38,061 nt of DNA from a bacterium (GTDB lineage Bacteria > Verrucomicrobiota > Lentisphaeria > Victivallales > GWF2-38-69). The position numbers and the translations under genes are program-made. Positions 1 through 7,663 of the stretch are shown here, piece by piece. The DNA lies in assembly GCA_021781705.1 (NCBI GenBank), contig JAJXWI010000015.1:1-38061 (forward strand), given 5' to 3'. Numbering within the stretch: the first letter of the stretch is position 1; the number at the start of each line of letters is the position of its first letter. The notes under the pieces were generated by a model. That model was not told the origin of the DNA, did not search any database, and saw only the letters and a program-made list of their open reading frames with translations.

Positions 1-170
1 ATTCTTCCTGGTTATGTCTAAATTGGTACATTATAATTCCTCTAAAGTGCAAATATTTTATGGCCATGCAGTGTAATTTCTTACACTAAATATAATATAT
101 CATACTTATATCATGCTGCACTATAGACGCTTGTGAATTATTAAGGAATCTTTATTTATATCATATTTTA
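1..170. other. AT-rich non-coding flank with a short hairpin
   Basis: No convincing reading frame is seen here. Positions 70-87 form a perfect 7-bp inverted repeat (agtgtaa / ttacact) around a 4-base TTTC loop, which could be an operator or a weak transcript hairpin; no T-run follows, so it is not a standard terminator. The stretch is the left flank of the insertion sequence that begins at 171. Before that insertion it would have lain directly downstream of the minus-strand cheC-like gene. Confidence 0.3.
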
Positions 171-195
171 GGCTCTTTCTTAAAACGAGTGGGTA
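171..195 (+). repeat. Left terminal inverted repeat of the insertion sequence
   Basis: It starts GGCTCTTTC and pairs with the inverted sequence at 1535-1559 with 15 of 25 positions identical. The outer GG and the TCTTT-like core are the ISL3-type features. The match is weak, so the exact ends are inferred partly from the family pattern. Confidence 0.5.
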
Positions 196-278
196 ATGGT
201 GCATATTTCCCAATAATGATTTAAACTTTATTTCATCGTTCAAAAAAACAATATCATAAAAATGGGATAGTAAAGAAA

Positions 279-1529
279 ATGATGAAAGAACTGTTTGAAA
301 AGGCGATTGGAATAAGCAAACCGTGGTTTATTGACAATCTAAAATTTGATGAAGGCAATCGCCGCTTGGATATTCACATAAACTTTGAAGTTGGCACTAG
401 ATTTGAGTACATTTCCGAAGAGGAACATATTTCATACAAGTTTTGCGTTTACGATACTATCGAAAAGACTTGGCGCCATTTGATTTTTTTTCAGCATGAA
501 TGCTATTTAAATTGCCGTGTCCCGAGAGTAAAACCTGAAGACAACAAGATTCGGCAAATTGATGTACCATGGGCAGGCAAGAGTAATGGTTTTACACTTT
601 TATTTGAGGCTTTATTAATGCAGTTATGCTGCGAGATGCCTGTCAATGCAGTATCTAGACTGACTAATGCAGATGACAACAAAATATGGAGAATGCTTCA
701 ATGCTATGTCGAAGAAGCAAGGAAGCATGAGGATTTTTCCAAAACAACAGAAATAGGGATGGATGAAACCAGCAAAAGAAAGCATCATGATTATGTCACG
801 TTGTTTGTTGATTTTGAACGGCGAAAAACAATGTATGTAACTAAAGGGAAAGATCATACTACAATAGAACGCTTTGCTAAGGATTTGGAGGCTCATAATG
901 GTGACCGGGAAAATATTACAGATGTTAGTTGCGATATGTCGCCGGCTTTTATCAAGGGCGTCGAAAAGAATCTTAAAAATGCAAAAATTACATTTGATAA
1001 GTTTCATTTGGTTAAGATTATCATTGAAGCAGTTGGAGATGTAAGAAAAGCTGAATCAAAAGAGAATGAGGTACTAAAAGGAACCAGAAACATCTTTAAT
1101 AAAAATCGTGAAAACATGACTGTATCACAACTTAAATATCTTCAAGAAAAACTGGAACTCAAGGGGTTGAGATTGAAAACCGTGAGAGCTTTTCATCTTT
1201 GTGAATCATTTCAAGAAATTTATCAATCAGAGACAAAAAATGAGTTCATAAGCAGGCTGAACAAATGGTATTTGTGGGCCACTCATTGCCGCCTTGAACC
1301 AATGAAAAAGGCAGCCAAAACAATAAAAGAACATTGGAATGGCGTTATCAGATGGTACGACTCAAGGATAAATAATGGCATCCTTGAGGGGCTTAACTCA
1401 CTGATTCAAAGCGCAAAAAGTAAGGCTCGCGGATTCAAGACTTTTAAGAACTTTATGGCAGTGATTTATCTGGTTACAGGAGACTTGGACTTTATCAAAG
1501 TTAACTCCCATTATCAACCACTGACATAA
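279..1529 (+). CDS. ISL3-family DDE transposase
   Basis: This 416-residue transposase should cut and paste the surrounding element. The catalytic triad is readable: D162 in GMDETS, D219 in SCDMSP and E370 in NGILEGLNS, the last within the family's C-terminal pattern that ends KSKARGF. The N-terminal region keeps family landmarks (WRHL, RVPRV, VPWA), but the cysteine pairs that normally make a zinc ribbon there are not in their usual places: the segment after RVPRVK reads PEDNKI instead of carrying Cys residues. It either belongs to a divergent subgroup or binds its ends differently. Two consecutive Met codons (279 and 282) can serve as start, with only a weak A-rich ribosome site. Length is normal for the family. 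The family assignment is firm; activity is inferred from the intact frame. Confidence 0.9.
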   Translation: MMKELFEKAIGISKPWFIDNLKFDEGNRRLDIHINFEVGTRFEYISEEEHISYKFCVYDTIEKTWRHLIFFQHECYLNCRVPRVKPEDNKIRQIDVPWAGKSNGFTLLFEALLMQLCCEMPVNAVSRLTNADDNKIWRMLQCYVEEARKHEDFSKTTEIGMDETSKRKHHDYVTLFVDFERRKTMYVTKGKDHTTIERFAKDLEAHNGDRENITDVSCDMSPAFIKGVEKNLKNAKITFDKFHLVKIIIEAVGDVRKAESKENEVLKGTRNIFNKNRENMTVSQLKYLQEKLELKGLRLKTVRAFHLCESFQEIYQSETKNEFISRLNKWYLWATHCRLEPMKKAAKTIKEHWNGVIRWYDSRINNGILEGLNSLIQSAKSKARGFKTFKNFMAVIYLVTGDLDFIKVNSHYQPLT

Positions 1530-1534
1530 AAGGG

Positions 1535-1559
1535 TACCCTCTTAAAATGAAAAGGAACC
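1535..1559 (-). repeat. Right terminal inverted repeat of the insertion sequence
   Basis: Read on the minus strand it begins GGTTCCTTTTC and is the partner of 171-195. It lies between the transposase stop codon and the cheC-like gene. See the mobile element entry for the comparison and its weakness. Confidence 0.5.
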
Positions 1560-1564
1560 AGAAT

Positions 1565-2155
1565 TTATTCGGAAATGTCAAGAGCTTTGATAATAGTATT
1601 GAATTCTTCTAGTCCGAAAAATAGGATAATATGACCTTGAAAATTAGTGTAGGAAATAGTGAACTTTACTCCTATTATCAATGACTTATTTGCCGATACT
1701 GCAAAGGTTTTGATAATACTACTGACTACCGCATCAAACCTGTCAAAACTGAAACTTGGCACCTTTTCCATGAACCTGATATTCGTTTCGTTGGCAAACA
1801 CAGTTAGAAAACTTCCACAGATTATATTGCCAACTTCCGGTATTGCTGATTTATCCATTGGAGACAACTTTTTCAAACCAGGGATTTCGGGTTTTAACAA
1901 AGCATCTCTCACTCTATACGCAGTTTCTTCAGGTAATATAAGCAATGAAGTCCCTTGAATTGCTCCAGTAATTGGAATACAGACACTCGCAACTTTAGTA
2001 TCCATCTCAATTTCAGGAAAACTTGTCTGCACTTTAGCGATTTTAATGCTAGTTATTTCTGTAGTGACAAGTTGTCCTACAAGTTTTGTCAAGGATGTTG
2101 AAGCGTTCGCCGCGGCATCCAGACAAATTCGTGAAAGTTTTTCACTATTTAACAT
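1565..2155 (-). CDS. cheC: CheC-like CheY-P phosphatase, one active site degenerate
   Basis: This 196-residue protein belongs to the CheC/CheX/FliY phosphatase group, which dephosphorylates CheY-P. CheC proteins carry two copies of the site [D/S]-x3-E-x2-N-x22-P. The second is perfect here: S103, E107, N110 and P133 with exactly 22 residues before the Pro. The first should lie around residues 10-25, where the sequence reads LDAAANASTSL; the Asn and the following helix pattern survive, but the Glu does not. It may therefore work with one site. It sits 45 bases downstream of a CheY-type receiver on the same strand, so enzyme and substrate are likely co-transcribed. A good ribosome site (AAGAAGG) precedes the ATG. 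An insertion sequence abuts the stop codon. CheX is the alternative family name. Confidence 0.75.
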   Translation of the reverse strand: MLNSEKLSRICLDAAANASTSLTKLVGQLVTTEITSIKIAKVQTSFPEIEMDTKVASVCIPITGAIQGTSLLILPEETAYRVRDALLKPEIPGLKKLSPMDKSAIPEVGNIICGSFLTVFANETNIRFMEKVPSFSFDRFDAVVSSIIKTFAVSANKSLIIGVKFTISYTNFQGHIILFFGLEEFNTIIKALDISE

Positions 2156-2200
2156 GTTTGCTACCTTCTTTATTTATGCCAAAATATGCTATGTTCCTTG

Positions 2201-2560
2201 TTAGATATACTTGCAAATTGTTTTTAAAACTTGGTCTTCATCAAAGGGCTTTATTATATAATCTGTGGCACCTATATCTTTACATTCTTTTATTACGCTG
2301 TTTTGACCGACAGCAGTAATCATAATAACTTTTGCTTCGGGATTGATTTTTATTATTTGCTTAAGAGTTTTTATTCCTTCCTCTTCTCCTTTAGGCATTA
2401 TAACATCCAATAATACTAAATCAGGGGATTCCTTACTAAACTGCCGCACTGCTGACGCTCCGCCATCAGCTTCGACTACATCAAAATTTTTATTCAGATA
2501 CTCTTTCAAAACCATTCTGATAAATTTCGAATCATCCGTAATAAGAATCTTTTTCTTCAT
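2201..2560 (-). CDS. cheY: CheY-type single-domain response regulator
   Basis: This is a 119-residue receiver domain with no output domain. The acidic pair D9-D10, phosphoacceptor D52 in LLDVIMP, switch residue T82 in MITAVG and K104 in IIKPF are all in place. The frame extends 21 codons upstream through a run of prolines encoded by a homopolymer, but the ATG at 2560 is preceded by AAGGGG at normal spacing and begins the conserved first strand (KKKILITDD), so I use it. A phosphatase-like cheC gene follows directly. Together they look like a small chemotaxis or signalling output module; whether the target is the flagellar switch cannot be told because no kinase or receptor array is in the window. 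Confidence 0.88.
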   Translation of the reverse strand: MKKKILITDDSKFIRMVLKEYLNKNFDVVEADGGASAVRQFSKESPDLVLLDVIMPKGEEEGIKTLKQIIKINPEAKVIMITAVGQNSVIKECKDIGATDYIIKPFDEDQVLKTICKYI

Positions 2561-2606
2561 GATTTCCCCTTTTGATAACTTCTTTATCTGAGGAATTATA
2601 ACGGGC

Positions 2607-2617
2607 GGGGGGGGGGG
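2607..2617. repeat. Homopolymeric run of 11 G
   Basis: Eleven consecutive G residues, preceded by GGGC, lie 46 bases upstream of the cheY start and about 140 bases upstream of trpS, in the spacer between the two divergent genes. Runs of this kind are prone to slipped-strand mispairing and, in some bacteria, switch promoters by changing spacing. It could equally be a point of sequencing or assembly error. Confidence 0.8.
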
Positions 2618-2661
2618 AGTCAATTAGAATCCAATAAAATCGTATGCAATTAAATTTACGG

Positions 2662-2690
2662 TTTATCTGCAAAAGAATTAAAAATATGAT
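2662..2690 (+). promoter_or_regulatory. Possible sigma-70-type promoter for trpS-ruvA
   Basis: TATGAT at 2685-2690 matches a -10 hexamer at five of six positions, and TTTATC at 2662-2667 is a poor -35 at 17-base spacing. A run of eight T follows the -10. The start point would fall near 2697, some 60 bases before trpS. This is a pattern match only, in AT-rich DNA. Confidence 0.25.
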
Positions 2691-2758
2691 TTTTTTTCAA
2701 TAATTTGCAGTTAAATTACATGAATGATCGGAGTCAAAAACAAATATATGGTAAAAAT

Positions 2759-3721
2759 ATGAGAATACTTTCAGGAATACAGCCAACAGGAGCTCCTCAC
2801 CTCGGCAATTACTTTGCCATGATGAAACCTGCCATCGAACTCCAAAACCAGGGAGAAGCTTTTCTTTTTATTGCGGATTACCACACGCTTACAACAACAC
2901 CAAATCATAATACTCTTAGAAAGCAAATTACGGAACTAGCTGCGGACTTTCTTGCCTGCGGGCTTAATCCTGAAAAGGCTATATTCTTCAGGCAGTCTGA
3001 CGTTCCGGAACTTACAGAGCTTACATGGATTTTAAGCTGCATTACCCCTGTAGGATTACTTGAAAGATGCCATAGCTACAAAGATAAAGTAGCAAACGGC
3101 ATAGCCCCAAACTGCGGACTCTTTTTTTATCCAGTATTGATGAGTGCTGATATTCTTATGTACAAATCAAATATCGTCCCGGTAGGAAAGGATCAGAAGC
3201 AGCATGTAGAGGTAGCGAGAGATATTGCAATAAAATTTAACAATATTTATGGAGAAACCTTCCCCCTCCCAGAACCCCAAATAAAAGAAAATGTGGCAAC
3301 TATTTCAGGAACGGACGGCAGAAAAATGTCCAAGAGTTACGGGAATACCATTCCTCTCTTTGGAAATGAAAATCAAATCAAAAAATTATTCATGAAGATA
3401 GTTACAGACTCAAAAACTCCGGAAGAATCCAAAGATCCCGATTCTTGTTCGATTTTTGCTCTCTATAAATTATTTGCAAATGAAAGGCAAATAGAAGAGA
3501 TGGCCGCCAGGTACAGGGCCGGAGGCCTTATGTACGGAACGGCAAAACAGGAGCTCTTTGAAATGTATAAAGTCCATTTTACCCCCCTGCGGGAAAAAAG
3601 GGAAGAACTTGTGGCTGACCCGCAATACATAGAATCCATATTGAGAAACGGTGCGGAAAAAGCTGCAATTACCGCAAAAAAAACAATGGAAGAAGTCAAA
3701 GAAAAAGTTGGGCTCAGGTAA
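2759..3721 (+). CDS. trpS: Tryptophanyl-tRNA synthetase
   Basis: This class Ic synthetase charges tRNA(Trp) with tryptophan in the cytoplasm. The HIGH-type signature reads TGAPHLGN (residues 10-17) and the KMSKS loop is exact at 189-193. The reading frame extends upstream to TTG and ATG codons at 2705 and 2720, but homologues begin with the MRILSGIQPTG strand, so I start at the ATG at 2759, giving 320 residues, slightly under the usual 330. No clear Shine-Dalgarno sequence is seen for any of these starts. ruvA follows 4 bases after the stop, so the two are probably co-transcribed. The identification is firm; the start is fairly secure. Confidence 0.95.
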   Translation: MRILSGIQPTGAPHLGNYFAMMKPAIELQNQGEAFLFIADYHTLTTTPNHNTLRKQITELAADFLACGLNPEKAIFFRQSDVPELTELTWILSCITPVGLLERCHSYKDKVANGIAPNCGLFFYPVLMSADILMYKSNIVPVGKDQKQHVEVARDIAIKFNNIYGETFPLPEPQIKENVATISGTDGRKMSKSYGNTIPLFGNENQIKKLFMKIVTDSKTPEESKDPDSCSIFALYKLFANERQIEEMAARYRAGGLMYGTAKQELFEMYKVHFTPLREKREELVADPQYIESILRNGAEKAAITAKKTMEEVKEKVGLR

Positions 3722-3725
3722 AAAT

Positions 3726-4331
3726 ATGATAGCAAAAATTACGGGAATATTAAGCAATATATCGTTAACGGAAATAATCGTCGAAACAAACGGGATAGGC
3801 TATGGAATAGTCATACCTCTAAGCACATACGACAAGCTTCCTCGCGAGGGGGAAAAAATCTCTCTACATACTATCCTGAATATCAGAGAAGACGCACATA
3901 CTCTGTTTGGATTTGCCACTCCGGAAGAAAAAGCTCTGTTCAAACTGCTTAATACCGTTAACGGAATAGGTCCGAAACTTTCAATAAAAATCTTGAGCAG
4001 TATTTCCGTGAATTCATTCTGTGAAGCTATTTCTTCTTCTAACATCAAAGCTCTCAGCAAAATTAATGGAGTTGGGCCAAAATCTGCAGAAAGAATGGTA
4101 ATAGAACTCAAAGATAAGGTAGTAGTCATATCACCGGAATCATCTTTTACGGGAGCAACTGCTTATGCCGAATCAAAAAATGTCGAAGAGGCCGTATTGG
4201 CGCTCGTCCAGCTCGGTTTTAAATATGATACAGCAAAGAAGTCCATTATGAAAATTGCACACGAACTCCCGACAGAAGAGCATAACAGCGAAAATCTTAT
4301 TCGTTTGGCCCTTCATAATTTGAATTCATAA
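3726..4331 (+). CDS. ruvA: Holliday junction DNA helicase subunit RuvA
   Basis: RuvA binds four-way DNA junctions as a tetramer and loads the RuvB motor for branch migration. The 201-residue length is typical. The N-terminal OB-fold begins MIAKITG, the paired helix-hairpin-helix motifs are NGIGPKLS and NGVGPKSAER near the middle, and a C-terminal RuvB-contact domain ends the protein. The frame runs 25 codons further upstream inside trpS, but the ATG at 3726 matches the family start. Neither ruvB nor ruvC is adjacent, which is unusual compared with the common ruvCAB arrangement; they must lie elsewhere. Confidence 0.95.
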   Translation: MIAKITGILSNISLTEIIVETNGIGYGIVIPLSTYDKLPREGEKISLHTILNIREDAHTLFGFATPEEKALFKLLNTVNGIGPKLSIKILSSISVNSFCEAISSSNIKALSKINGVGPKSAERMVIELKDKVVVISPESSFTGATAYAESKNVEEAVLALVQLGFKYDTAKKSIMKIAHELPTEEHNSENLIRLALHNLNS

Positions 4332-4356
4332 AATGATGTTTTTTGGGGTTTTTGCC

Positions 4357-4384
4357 ATGCAATACGCTATGCAATATGTTGCAT
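4357..4384. repeat. Small direct and inverted repeats between ruvA and the GGDEF gene
   Basis: The octamer ATGCAATA occurs at 4357-4364 and again at 4369-4376, 12 bases (about one helical turn) apart, followed by an inverted TTGCAT at 4379-4384. Helically phased repeats of this sort suit a protein-binding site, possibly controlling the downstream sensor gene. They might also be chance. The 161-base spacer holds no gene and no clear terminator. Confidence 0.3.
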
Positions 4385-4492
4385 CAACTTTATCCTAATA
4401 GTATATTGTAAATATGGGGGGCGGCTCTAGTTATAGTATTAGACGGGTGCTGTGGGACGTAGGAAGAGAATGTTGGAGAACCATAATTATTC

Positions 4493-6958
4493 ATGAAGAT
4501 AGCCAGGAAAATATATCTCTTATTTTTAATTGCTATGGTCGTTGTTTCGGTGCCGGTCGCTTTCATCGTCTACAAAACTGTAAAAGATAAATACATTCGA
4601 GAAGTAAAGAGTGATCTGGCATCAACGCTTGTTGCAACGACTTACCATGTAGAAACATACCTTAAAATGCTTAAAACTTCTGTCTTACAGGAATCAAAGA
4701 GCATCGTCATGAATGATTTATTAATGAGAAAGGACAAAAACAGCCCGGCCTATGAGATAACACTCAACAGGGCAATGGAAAGGCTTAAATTAGCTGCTGA
4801 TGTCAATCCTGCAATATTGGGATATATGCTGCTAGACATAAAAGGCACGGTGCTAGCCTCGAATGTCAGAAAAGAGATTGGAAGCGATAAGTCATCTGAT
4901 GCCTATTTTATAGAAGGGCTGAGAGGGGTTTACATCAAGGATATCTATTATTCTAAAACTTTGGAAGAAATTTTAGTGGCTGTATCTGCTCCGTTTCTGG
5001 ATAGGAATACAGGCAAACTTCTTGGTGTGCTTGTGGCAAGGGTAAAATCCGATGATTTGTACAGCATAGTTACTCACACATTAGGCAACAAGAACGAAAC
5101 AGGCGAAATTTATATCGTCAATAAAGAGGGTATCATGATAACACCTTCGAAATTTATTCCGGATGCTGTTTTAAATCAAAAAATAAATGTCGGACAAATA
5201 AAAACAACGGTAGAACATTATGAGAAAGGTAAACACATAGTCTCTGATGGCACTTTTAGTGTTTATCCTGATTATCGTGGTGTAAGCGTTTTTGGATTAA
5301 AGACAACTATCCCTGAAATGGCCTGGACAGCCGTAATAGAGATTGAAAAAAAAGAGGTGCTTGGTGTTCTTGATGCCATAAAGCTTACTGTTGGATCGGC
5401 TTTAATTATTATTATCGCTCTTTTTTGGATTATAGGCATATTTATTGCCAGAATGGTTGCCATTCCTATCACGAAACTGAGAGAAGCTACAGGTGTTATC
5501 AGCGAAGGCAATCTTGATTTTAAAGTGAATATTAAAACAAATGATGAGATCGGGCATCTGTCCCGGTCTTTTAACAAGATGACGCTAAATCTAAGAAAAA
5601 CCACTACTTCAATAGACAACCTGGAAAAGGAAATTGCCGAGCGTAAAAAATTGGAAACAGCACTGATGGAAGAAAAGGATTTTATCGATTCGGCAATAAA
5701 TAGCCTTCCCGGAATCTTTTATCTTCTGAATAGCGATGGACATTTTTTGCGATGGAACAGGAATTTTGAAATTGTTTCAGAATATTCGGCTGAAGAAATG
5801 AAAAAAATACATACACTTGTTCTATTTCCAGAAGAAGAGAAAGAGCTGGTTAGAGAAGCTATTGATAAAGTCTTAGCAACAGGGAAATCTGAAGTAGAAG
5901 CAACTCTTGTTTCAAAAAACGGAAGCAGGGTTCCTCATTATTTTACAGGGCATCTCCTTATGTCGGGAAAAACGCCTTATCTTGTTGGAATGGGAATCAA
6001 TATCAGTGAACGAAAAGAGATGGAAAGGATTCTGAAGTACAGTGAAGAGAGGCAAAGGACTATTTACGAATCTTCTGCCGATGCAATTATGACACTGGAT
6101 CCTCCTAGCTGGTTGTTTACTGCCTGTAACTCTGCCACATTGGGAATGTTCGGAATAAAGGATGAGTCAGAGTTTACATCCAAAACGCCTTATGACTTAT
6201 CTCCTGAATATCAGCCGGATGGTAACCCCTCAACTGATAAGGCGTTAGAAATGATAAATATTGCTATGAAGAATGGATCTCATTCCTTTGAATGGACGCA
6301 TAAGAGGATAAACGGCGAAGAGTTTCCCGCGCATGTTCTTCTTACGAAAGTCAATTTTCGCGACAAAGAGTTTTTACAGGCGACAGTCAGGGACATCACA
6401 GAGCTCGAGCTCAAGGAAAAAAAGCTAAAAAAACAAGCTGCGTTATTGGAATATATTGCGGCGCATGATCACCTGACAGGGATAGCAAATCGGAGTACCT
6501 TCATAAAATATGCAAACTTAGTCTTTCAAACATCTAAAAAATACAATGAAAGATTCTCCGTATTAGAAATAGACGTAGATAATTTCAAAGGGATCAATGA
6601 CCAGTACGGGCACGACATTGGAGATTTGGTATTGCAGTCTGTGGTTTTGGCAATAAAACAGAGAATTAGGGCAGGCGATCTTCTGGCAAGAATCGGGGGA
6701 GATGAGTTCGGGTTGATATTTACAGAAATAAGAGATGTCGTGGGTGCGGGGTTTTTAGCCGATATCATAGTAAAACTTTTCAGCAAGCCACTCGATATAA
6801 ACGGCAAATTAATATCCATTTCGGTATCCATCGGAATAGCCTGTTATAATCCATTGGAGGCTGTTGATAATTTTGACACGCTTTTAAAACAGGCCGATAT
6901 CGCAATGTATAAAGCCAAGGGAAAAGGGCGAAATTGCTTTGATTTTTTCGCGCCTTAG
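4493..6958 (+). CDS. Membrane-bound CACHE-HAMP-PAS-PAS-GGDEF diguanylate cyclase
   Basis: This 821-residue sensor should make cyclic di-GMP from two GTP. In order: an N-terminal membrane helix (about 5-28), a periplasmic double-CACHE-like sensor (about 40-290), a second membrane helix (about 298-322), a HAMP linker, two PAS domains (roughly 395-510 and 515-645), and a GGDEF domain from about 655. The GGDEF motif is exact (735-739) and the inhibitory product-binding site RAGD (726-729) is present, so it is probably active and feedback-inhibited. No EAL phosphodiesterase domain follows. GGAG lies 14 bases before the ATG, a little far. It is immediately upstream of the antiterminator gene of the glycan cluster, so c-di-GMP control of surface polymer is conceivable but not shown. 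Confidence 0.93.
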   Translation: MKIARKIYLLFLIAMVVVSVPVAFIVYKTVKDKYIREVKSDLASTLVATTYHVETYLKMLKTSVLQESKSIVMNDLLMRKDKNSPAYEITLNRAMERLKLAADVNPAILGYMLLDIKGTVLASNVRKEIGSDKSSDAYFIEGLRGVYIKDIYYSKTLEEILVAVSAPFLDRNTGKLLGVLVARVKSDDLYSIVTHTLGNKNETGEIYIVNKEGIMITPSKFIPDAVLNQKINVGQIKTTVEHYEKGKHIVSDGTFSVYPDYRGVSVFGLKTTIPEMAWTAVIEIEKKEVLGVLDAIKLTVGSALIIIIALFWIIGIFIARMVAIPITKLREATGVISEGNLDFKVNIKTNDEIGHLSRSFNKMTLNLRKTTTSIDNLEKEIAERKKLETALMEEKDFIDSAINSLPGIFYLLNSDGHFLRWNRNFEIVSEYSAEEMKKIHTLVLFPEEEKELVREAIDKVLATGKSEVEATLVSKNGSRVPHYFTGHLLMSGKTPYLVGMGINISERKEMERILKYSEERQRTIYESSADAIMTLDPPSWLFTACNSATLGMFGIKDESEFTSKTPYDLSPEYQPDGNPSTDKALEMINIAMKNGSHSFEWTHKRINGEEFPAHVLLTKVNFRDKEFLQATVRDITELELKEKKLKKQAALLEYIAAHDHLTGIANRSTFIKYANLVFQTSKKYNERFSVLEIDVDNFKGINDQYGHDIGDLVLQSVVLAIKQRIRAGDLLARIGGDEFGLIFTEIRDVVGAGFLADIIVKLFSKPLDINGKLISISVSIGIACYNPLEAVDNFDTLLKQADIAMYKAKGKGRNCFDFFAP

Positions 6959-7008
6959 CTGACTTTAAAAACTAAATTGAAAAACTATTTTTTTGGACTA
7001 AAAATACA

Positions 7009-7533
7009 ATGAGTGAATTAGCGACAAATCTCAAGAAGCACTGGTATGCTATTATAGTAAAACCAAAACATGAGTTTAAGGTTTTTGAGAAATTACAGGG
7101 TTCAAATATCGAATCGTTTCTTCCCACGATAGAAAGACAACGACAATGGAAAGATAGGAAAAAACTTGTCACCTTTCCTCTTTTTCCCAATTACATTTTT
7201 GTCCGCCTGTATCCCATCTACGAAGATGTTCTAAATGTTTTAAAAATCAAAGGTATAATAAAATTTCTGGGCGCAACTCAGGGGAGTCCTGAAATTATCC
7301 CTGATTTTCAAATTGACTCTCTACAAATATTGCTAAAAAATAAGCAAAATATTGACCTCTATCCTTATTTAAAGGAAGGACAAAAAGTCATAATAAAAAA
7401 TGGTCCGCTTACAGGAATCGAAGGAGTCTTAGTGAAAAAAGACTATCAACAGCATGTCCTGGTAATTTCAATTGATTTATTAGGTCAATCAGTTTGTTTG
7501 AAAGTTGATGCGTTTGAATTAGATTCGCTTTGA
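7009..7533 (+). CDS. NusG/RfaH-type transcription antiterminator of the glycan cluster
   Basis: This 174-residue protein is a specialised NusG paralogue of the RfaH/UpxY/LoaP kind. Such proteins ride on RNA polymerase and let it read through long surface-polysaccharide operons. The N-terminal NGN domain (about 11-105) has the WYAIIVKPKHE strand and the PLFPNYIFVRL core that contacts polymerase; a KOW motif follows at about 122-148 (EGQKVIIKNGPLTGIEG). It is not the housekeeping NusG, judging by its position directly before a glycan cluster and the absence of secE or ribosomal protein genes. No clear ribosome site precedes the ATG. Its 3' end is partly duplicated downstream, and an ops-like sequence lies 131 bases beyond its stop codon. 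Confidence 0.88.
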   Translation: MSELATNLKKHWYAIIVKPKHEFKVFEKLQGSNIESFLPTIERQRQWKDRKKLVTFPLFPNYIFVRLYPIYEDVLNVLKIKGIIKFLGATQGSPEIIPDFQIDSLQILLKNKQNIDLYPYLKEGQKVIIKNGPLTGIEGVLVKKDYQQHVLVISIDLLGQSVCLKVDAFELDSL

Positions 7534-7607
7534 TTTTTTGATTTTTTCTAAATTTTTCTACTTGAAAGTTGGCGCGTCTCGTTTAAATTCACCTTGGATT
7601 TTTGATT
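7498..7607. repeat. Imperfect tandem duplication of the antiterminator 3' end
   Basis: Positions 7498-7543 (the last 12 codons of the antiterminator gene plus a few bases) reappear at 7562-7607, offset by 64 bases. An ungapped comparison gives 35 matches out of 46, with the first ten bases (ttgaaagttg) and the T-rich tail identical. The second copy is outside any gene. It looks like the remains of an old duplication or of recombination that swapped the gene or the cluster behind it. Confidence 0.75.
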
Positions 7608-7663
7608 GTCTTAAAATTCCCCTTCTTGGTATTTGTCTGTGAAACGTAGATATGTAACTGAGA

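Larger units (their letters stand above)
171..1559 (+). mobile_element. ISL3-family insertion sequence
   Basis: The element holds one full-length transposase gene bounded by imperfect terminal inverted repeats. The left end begins GGCTCTTTC, as ISL3-family ends commonly do, and the right end read inward begins GGTTCCTTTT. An ungapped comparison of the first 25 bases gives 15 matches. The flanking octamers, ATATTTTA (163-170) and AGAATTTA (1560-1567), agree at 6 of 8 positions, which fits a decayed 8-bp target duplication, the usual size for this family, although in AT-rich DNA this could be chance. The right edge lies 5 bases beyond the cheC-like stop codon, so the insertion left that gene's reading frame whole. 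The transposase frame is open, so the copy may be active or recently active. Confidence 0.75.

Noticed and set aside
1659-1958. Plus-strand open frame of 99 codons opposite the cheC-like gene
   Set aside because: It is fully antisense to a gene with clear active-site motifs, and its own translation has no recognisable pattern.
2645-2719. Imperfect repeat TGCAATTAAATTTAC / TGCAGTTAAATTAC before trpS
   Set aside because: Two short AT-rich copies that need a gap to align; this is within what chance gives in such DNA.
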